A stretch of DNA of 56,653 nt from Blautia caecimuris. Lineage in GTDB: Bacteria; Bacillota; Clostridia; Lachnospirales; Lachnospiraceae. How positions within the stretch are numbered: position 1 is the stretch's first letter; each line of letters starts with the position of its first letter. Location of the stretch: positions 1-56,653 of the forward strand of contig NZ_JANJZT010000026.1 in NCBI RefSeq assembly GCF_024622975.1, given 5' to 3'. The notes under the pieces were generated by a model. The model saw only the letters and a program-made list of their open reading frames with translations, had not been told where the DNA came from and did not search any database. The translations under genes and the position numbers were made by a program. Shown here in pieces: positions 52,286 through 56,653 of the stretch.

Positions 52286-53647
52286 TCAGTCATGCTGTGC
52301 CCCAAGCCGGTTCCGTATCCTTTTATAATAAAGAAATCCTGCCAGATCTGCCAGGATCCAGCCAACAGGGATTGCCCACCAGATAGCGGACACCCCGAAC
52401 TGCGGCATTGGCGCAAATAAATAAGCCAGAGCTACTCTTGTTCCAAGAGAAAGGACTGTCAGAATCAGCGACATCACCGGACGTTCAATTCCCCTGTACA
52501 GTCCGTACAATAAAAACAGGCACCCGATTCCCCAGTAAAAAGCGCCTTCTATATGAAGATAATGAACGCCTGCACAGACGATCTCCGGTTCTGCTCCTGA
52601 CAGAAAAATTCTGATGAGAGGCGCTGCAAAGATCCACACCAGAACCGAAACAGCCACACAAAAGCCTGCAGATACTTTCACAGCAAGCCCGGAAGCCTTC
52701 CGAATCCTGTCGTATCTTTTTGCTCCGTAATTCTGAGAAATAAAAAGAGAAAACGCATTTCCAAATTCCTGGGCAGGCATGTATGCCAGAGTATCAATCT
52801 TTACTGCCACAGCAAAGGCAGCCATGATCACTGTGCCAAAGCTGTTTACCAGCCCCTGGATCATCAATATGCCGAAATTCATCACAGACTGCTGGGCACA
52901 GGTCAGCATAGAATACTGAACTACTCTGTTCAGTGTTTCCCGTTCCATGTGCATATGCTCTTTTTTCAGCCTCAGAAAAGGAACTTTCCAGATTGTATAG
53001 CCAGCTATCCCGATTCCGGATACTGCCTGAGCAATAACCGTTGCCTCAGCTGCGCCTCCCACTCCCCTGTTCATTCCTGCCACAAACCAGATATCAAGAA
53101 TAATGTTTAAGACAGATGAAACTGCCAGAAACCACAGAGGCACCACAGAATTTCCGATTGCCCGAAGCAGACAGGAAAAATAATTATACAGAAAAGTAAA
53201 CATAATTCCTGCAAAAATAATTCTGATATATGTATACATAAGAGGATAAACCTCTTTTGGAATCCGCAGCAGGTGAAGAACCGGTTCTGTCCATATAAAT
53301 ACTGCCACATTCATAAGAACTGTCACAGCACCTACAAACAGAAAAGATACCCACATACTTTTTTTCAGTTCCTGCTCATTTCCTGCCCCATAGGCAATGG
53401 AAAATACAGCGCCGCTTCCCATACAGAGACCGATGGTCACTGAAGTCAGAAAAGTCATCAGCGTATAGGCCGATCCTACTGCCGCCAGGGCTTCTGCTCC
53501 CAGAAATCTTCCAACCACCATAGTATCTGCAATATTATAGACCTGCTGGAGCAGATTTCCCAGAATCATGGGAACCGCAAAAATCAGCATGGTCTTTAAA
53601 ATACTGCCTTCTGTCAGATTTTTTTCCATTTTTACTGCTGTTTTCAT
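52286..53647 (-). CDS. MATE-family efflux transporter
   Basis: A 453-residue protein of twelve helices with the MATE pattern: MILGNLLQQVYNIADTMVVG at the first helix and a second, weaker repeat after residue 230 (FGTVIMAAFAVAVKIDTLAY). MATE proteins export drugs or metabolites in exchange for Na+ or H+. The substrate is unknown. ATG at 53647 lacks a good ribosome site; ATG six codons further is the alternative. It shares the strand and a short gap with the TRIC gene. Confidence 0.88.
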   Translation of the reverse strand: MKTAVKMEKNLTEGSILKTMLIFAVPMILGNLLQQVYNIADTMVVGRFLGAEALAAVGSAYTLMTFLTSVTIGLCMGSGAVFSIAYGAGNEQELKKSMWVSFLFVGAVTVLMNVAVFIWTEPVLHLLRIPKEVYPLMYTYIRIIFAGIMFTFLYNYFSCLLRAIGNSVVPLWFLAVSSVLNIILDIWFVAGMNRGVGGAAEATVIAQAVSGIGIAGYTIWKVPFLRLKKEHMHMERETLNRVVQYSMLTCAQQSVMNFGILMIQGLVNSFGTVIMAAFAVAVKIDTLAYMPAQEFGNAFSLFISQNYGAKRYDRIRKASGLAVKVSAGFCVAVSVLVWIFAAPLIRIFLSGAEPEIVCAGVHYLHIEGAFYWGIGCLFLLYGLYRGIERPVMSLILTVLSLGTRVALAYLFAPMPQFGVSAIWWAIPVGWILADLAGFLYYKRIRNRLGAQHD

Positions 53648-53804
53648 TACCGTGTTTATAACCTTTCACCACTGATATGGATAAAATTATAAGATATTCT
53701 GTACAAAAAAGTCAACACAGGTCAGCCCGGAAACTATATTTTTTCTAAATACAGGAAAAAGATAATACAGGAAAAATATCGAAAAAGCATCAAAAAAATT
53801 GAAT

Positions 53805-53833
53805 TTGTATGGTATTCTGTTACTTCCTATATT
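53805..53833 (+). promoter_or_regulatory. Promoter before a tiny ORF
   Basis: TTGTAT (53805-53810), 17 bases, TATATT (53828-53833). It points to the 15-residue ORF and the GNAT gene. Confidence 0.45.
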
Positions 53834-53871
53834 ATACTTAGATTGATTTTATTTAAGGAGTGTTTTATTTT

Positions 53872-53919
53872 ATGCGTCTTGCAAAAAAAGCAGCAGCTTC
53901 CCTTTCTGTTTACTGTTAG
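53872..53919 (+). CDS. Tiny ORF, 15 residues, possible leader peptide
   Basis: ATG at 53872 follows AAGGAGTG by about 12 bases and a promoter 40 bases upstream. The product would be MRLAKKAAASLSVYC. The coding part overlaps an inverted repeat CAGCAGCT...AGCTGCTG (about 53890-53924). It resembles a leader peptide or short membrane-active peptide; no family is recognised. The remaining 53920-54127 shows no further gene. Confidence 0.3.
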   Translation: MRLAKKAAASLSVYC

Positions 53920-54127
53920 CTGCTGTGCATGAAATAAATCAAACAGCTCCAAGGAGCCTGCTATCACAATCCGGTTCTGTCCCATTATATTTTGCGTACT
54001 CACAGTTTATATGGGAAAATACAGGAACAAAAAACAGACTGCAATTACAGGTGAAGTTTAAAGACAGGGAAGTCCACAGGAATATTTGACGCTTACGATA
54101 AAATTTAAAATAAAGGGGAAAACAAAG

Positions 54128-54637
54128 ATGATATTGGAAACAAAACGATTATATCTGCGCGAAATGAATCCGTCAGATTTTAATTCTTTATGCAGGATTT
54201 TGCAGGATGAAAAAGCAATGTACGCATATGAAGGAGCATTCAGTGATCAAGAAGTTCAGGAATGGCTTGACAGACAAATTTACCGCTATCAAAAATGGAA
54301 CTTTGGTTTATGGGCCGCTATTCTGAAAGAAACAGATAAAATGATAGGACAATGCGGACTTACAATGCAGCAGTGGAAAGATCAGGAAGTTCTTGAAATC
54401 GGCTATCTGTTCGAAAGATCACACTGGCATCAGGGATATGCCACTGAAGCGGCAAAAGCATGTAAACAATACGCATTTGAAAAATTAAATGCCAGTGAAG
54501 TATGCTCCATTATCAGAGATAGCAACACAGCCTCTCAAAATGTGGCAATGAGAAACGGCATGGTCATGAAAGATCAATGGATCAAGCACTATAAAGGAGT
54601 TGATATGCCTCATTACCGATATGTAGTTTATCGCTGA
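54128..54637 (+). CDS. GNAT-family acetyltransferase (RimJ/RimL-like)
   Basis: A 169-residue N-acetyltransferase. It starts ILETKRLYLREMNPSDFNSL, the N-terminal pattern of the RimJ/RimL type, with EIGYLFERSHWHQGYATEAA providing the acetyl-CoA loop (Q/RxxGxA-like QGYATEA) and SNTASQNVAMRNGM the last motif. Substrates in this group are N-termini or small amines and are unknown here. ATG at 54128 has AAGGGGA nine bases before; the frame extends 14 codons upstream without ribosome site. The base composition is more A-rich than its neighbours, which may mean recent acquisition. Confidence 0.82.
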   Translation: MILETKRLYLREMNPSDFNSLCRILQDEKAMYAYEGAFSDQEVQEWLDRQIYRYQKWNFGLWAAILKETDKMIGQCGLTMQQWKDQEVLEIGYLFERSHWHQGYATEAAKACKQYAFEKLNASEVCSIIRDSNTASQNVAMRNGMVMKDQWIKHYKGVDMPHYRYVVYR

Positions 54638-54649
54638 TAAAACGAAAAA

Positions 54650-54683
54650 CCAGAATTACCATTTCCAGGTAATTCTGGTTTTT
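54650..54683 (+). terminator. Terminator of the GNAT gene
   Basis: Perfect 11-bp stem CCAGAATTACC/GGTAATTCTGG (54650-54660, 54668-54678) with five T after it. It ends six bases before the 3' end of the convergent tRNA-Trp and may serve it also. Confidence 0.88.
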
Positions 54684-54688
54684 ATTAG

Positions 54689-54759
54689 CAGGGGATGAGA
54701 GAATCGAACTCCCACCAAAGGTTTTGGAGACCCCTATCATACCATTTGACCAATCCCCT
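54689..54759 (-). tRNA. tRNA-Trp(CCA)
   Basis: Acceptor AGGGGAT (54759-54753) pairs with ATCCCCT (54696-54690), discriminator G at 54689. The anticodon loop CTCCAAA gives anticodon CCA (54727-54725), tryptophan. The T arm GGGAG-TTCGATT-CTCTC is complete. CCA is not encoded. Confidence 0.92.
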
Positions 54760-54776
54760 TTGCGATTACTTTATGA

Positions 54777-54805
54777 ATTATACATTCAAAAGAAACAATT
54801 GTCAA
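54777..54805 (-). promoter_or_regulatory. tRNA-Trp promoter
   Basis: Minus strand TTGACA (54805-54800), 17 bases, TATAAT (54782-54777): fully consensus, 17 bases before the tRNA. Confidence 0.88.
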
Positions 54806-54840
54806 TAGATGAATACAATTTTTTGCAAAATCTTTCAATA

Positions 54841-54884
54841 ATTGACCGGGGGAAATTGACCAGGATTAACCAAGATTGACCAAT
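54841..54884. repeat. Tandem ATTGACC repeats upstream of tRNA-Trp
   Basis: Four copies: ATTGACCGGGGGAA (54841-54854), then three exact-period decamers ATTGACCAGG, ATTAACCAAG and ATTGACCAAT (54855-54884). A 10-base period places every copy on the same face of the helix, about 36 bases upstream of the tRNA-Trp -35 box. Confidence 0.6.
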
Positions 54885-54891
54885 AATTCAG

Positions 54892-54932
54892 AAAACCCAT
54901 ATAAGACAAATTCTCATCTTATACAGGTTTTC
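54892..54932 (-). terminator. Hairpin after the second MATE gene
   Basis: Imperfect 13-bp stem, AACCTGTATAAGA on the minus strand with TCTTATATGGGTT, then TTTC. It begins 11 bases after the MATE stop and is the likely terminator, though the T run is short. Confidence 0.5.
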
Positions 54933-54942
54933 ATCATTCTGA

Positions 54943-56352
54943 TTACTCTGCTACAAAATTTTGCAGCCATACTCCTTTTTTTACAAGAATAAATCCTATC
55001 AGTGATTTAATAATATCTGCAGACTGAACCAGAGCAAAAATAGCTACCACTGACAGATTTGTATATCTGCTTAAAACAAACGCAAGGCTTACACTGACGC
55101 ACCACATAAATACGCTGTCAAATAAAAATGTAACAACTGTTTTTCCTCCTGACCGCAAAGTAAAATACGCAGCGTGAAGAAATGCGCTGTTTGGCATAAA
55201 GATTGCTGAGATTATGATAAACCTGCAGGCCAGCTCCTTTGCCTGTGGGTTAGTATTATAAAGCTCAGGGAAAACAGGCGCCATTATAAGAAGTATCAGA
55301 GCCACTCCCATACAGCAGAATATAGAAAAAGCAATCATTTTATTGTCTGTGTCTCTTGCCTTTTTCATGTCTCCGGCTCCCAGAAGCTGTCCTACCACAA
55401 TGGCAACAGAATCGCCCAATGCAATAAATACGATGTTAAAGACATTGCTTATGGTGTTGGAAATATTCTGGGCTGCCACAACGTTTAGTCCACGAATGGA
55501 ATAGCACTGAGCAAGCACAGCCACTCCGCATGCCCATAAAGCTTCATTTAAAAGCAGCGGCGTACCTTTTACAAAAATCTTCCAGACCAGATTTCGCGGC
55601 ACCATCAGCGTACGGTACAGACCTTTGATAAAAGGAAGCTTTTCTGTGTTTCTGGATGTCCAGATCAGAATAATAAGAACCTCCACATAGCGGGAAAGCA
55701 CGGTTGCAATTGCCGCACCCTGAACTCCCAATTCAGGAAATCCGAATTTTCCATAAATCAAAAGATAGTTAAAAACAAGATTTACACAAACGGCCGTAAC
55801 TCCTGCCTTCATAGGCAGAACTGTTTCTCCGCATTCTCTCAGAGTACTGGAATATACCTGCCCTAACATAAAGGGCGGCAGACCAAGCAGCATAATATAA
55901 AGATATTGCTTTCCATACATCAGTGTAGATGTTATCTCCTCTGCGCTTCCTTCCCCATGAAGATAAATACGAATCAGAGCATCCCCTGATACCAGAAATA
56001 CAAGAGCAGTTACCACGGTCAGAATAACTGCCAGCCAGAATTTATAACGAAAAGTCTGGCGTACACCTTCGTGATCCTTTTGTCCAAAATACTGTGCAGT
56101 AAATATCCCTGCGCCTGCCAGTCCGCCAAACATACATAAATTGTATACAAAAATCAGCTGATTTACTATAGCAGCTCCTGACATCTGCTCAGTTCCGATC
56201 CGGCCAATCATAATATTGTCAAGAAGACTTACAAAATTTGTAATACCATTTTGGATCATAATAGGAATAGCAATGGCAAGTACCATCTTATAAAACGCTT
56301 TATCTCCTATAAATTTTCTCCAGAATCCTGTTTTTTTCTGTGTCATTTCCAT
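54943..56352 (-). CDS. MATE-family efflux transporter
   Basis: A 469-residue MATE exporter of twelve helices in two halves. The first half has VLAIAIPIMIQNGITNFVSL and DNIMIGRIGTEQMSG, where family members carry the conserved first-helix aspartate. The second half has NISNTISNVFNIVFIALGD. It is of a different subgroup from the MATE at 52286, with long N-terminal cytosolic sequence TQKKTGFWRKFIGDKAFYK. Substrate unknown. GGAGGAAATTC lies just before the ATG at 56352. Confidence 0.88.
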   Translation of the reverse strand: MEMTQKKTGFWRKFIGDKAFYKMVLAIAIPIMIQNGITNFVSLLDNIMIGRIGTEQMSGAAIVNQLIFVYNLCMFGGLAGAGIFTAQYFGQKDHEGVRQTFRYKFWLAVILTVVTALVFLVSGDALIRIYLHGEGSAEEITSTLMYGKQYLYIMLLGLPPFMLGQVYSSTLRECGETVLPMKAGVTAVCVNLVFNYLLIYGKFGFPELGVQGAAIATVLSRYVEVLIILIWTSRNTEKLPFIKGLYRTLMVPRNLVWKIFVKGTPLLLNEALWACGVAVLAQCYSIRGLNVVAAQNISNTISNVFNIVFIALGDSVAIVVGQLLGAGDMKKARDTDNKMIAFSIFCCMGVALILLIMAPVFPELYNTNPQAKELACRFIIISAIFMPNSAFLHAAYFTLRSGGKTVVTFLFDSVFMWCVSVSLAFVLSRYTNLSVVAIFALVQSADIIKSLIGFILVKKGVWLQNFVAE

Positions 56353-56576
56353 GAATTTCCTCCTCTCCTGTTTCTATCAATGGACTTTCTTCCGCATAAA
56401 CGCACTGAAACTAAGAATACTATAGAAAGAGAATATATTCAAGTTTTTTGTAATGACCAAAAGAAAAATATCCGCAAACACATATCTGATAATAGGACTT
56501 CTTCTAGGTTCAGATAACTTTTCGTATTAATCCAGCTTACAGGCAGCTTAAATAAGTTAAATATATTTTTAAATAG

Positions 56577-56607
56577 AAAAAACCAGTACTTCTGTTCAGT
56601 ACTGGTT
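56577..56607 (-). terminator. Terminator of a gene beyond the right edge
   Basis: Perfect stem AACCAGTACT/AGTACTGGTT with 7-base loop (56581-56607), followed by TTTTTT on the minus strand, so it closes a minus-strand gene outside the window. The rest of 56353-56653 holds only the MATE upstream region and no gene that I can support. Confidence 0.75.
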
Positions 56608-56653
56608 AAGTTGCACATTCAAAACTACATACATGTTGACATTTGGAATCGTG

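Noticed and set aside
54841..54884. CRISPR array
   Set aside because: Units are 10-14 bases in direct contact with no spacers, and no cas genes are present.

Overview
The window looks like a chromosomal segment of an anaerobic, moderately low-GC Firmicute of the family Lachnospiraceae, perhaps a Blautia-like acetogen. The indications are a Leu T-box, class F-type flavodiiron protein, dapL, GatCAB with a second AspRS, glutamine synthetase III, an Amt-PII fusion, and a metF-metV-rnfC2 cluster typical of the methyl branch of the Wood-Ljungdahl pathway. The genus is inferred from gene content only.

Layout. 1-2330 is a scarred mobile region: the start of an IS21-type istA, its terminal repeats, a DUF2975 membrane protein whose last residues run into an N-terminally truncated TraX gene, and a short unassigned coding remnant. 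2.5-4.8 kb holds leuA on the minus strand behind a T-box leader with a CUC (Leu) specifier. A tRNA-Pro(GGG) follows. 5.2-11.7 kb is a minus-strand surface operon, sipW - three SipW/TasA-like secreted proteins - a large thioester/SpaA-repeat adhesin, preceded by a leader of about 415 nt that ends in a terminator. 12.0-16.5 kb carries leuCD, a divergent LysR regulator, and ilvH-ilvC. 16.6-23.6 kb holds metabolic and stress genes: a tyrosine phosphatase, an M20 peptidase, a flavodiiron-rubredoxin-reductase fusion, a Cof-type HAD phosphatase and an M18 aminopeptidase. 23.7-26.2 kb is a dead group II intron sitting directly after the dapL terminator and split by a decayed DUF6431/DDE insertion element.

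26.3-47.7 kb is a nitrogen and glutamine block. A strong promoter reads glnA - ANTAR regulator - nondiscriminating aspS - gatCAB - dapL. Another reads pyrG-gltB-gltD. purF and glnN (GSIII) are divergent, and an Amt-PII fusion gene follows. Four of the five promoters (glnA, pyrG, glnN, amt) are followed by an intrinsic terminator whose 5' arm begins YAAAGRCGY; purF has none. With an ANTAR RNA-binding protein encoded in the glnA operon, this suggests a glutamine antitermination regulon, the most interesting feature of the window.

47.8-51.4 kb holds metF, metV and an RnfC2 with a second MetV-like domain fused to its N-terminus, probably forming the methylene-THF reductase complex. The right end has a TRIC-like channel, two MATE exporters, a tiny ORF with its own promoter, a GNAT acetyltransferase and tRNA-Trp(CCA) preceded by a tandem decamer array. 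Most open frames opposite long genes are shadows and were left out.
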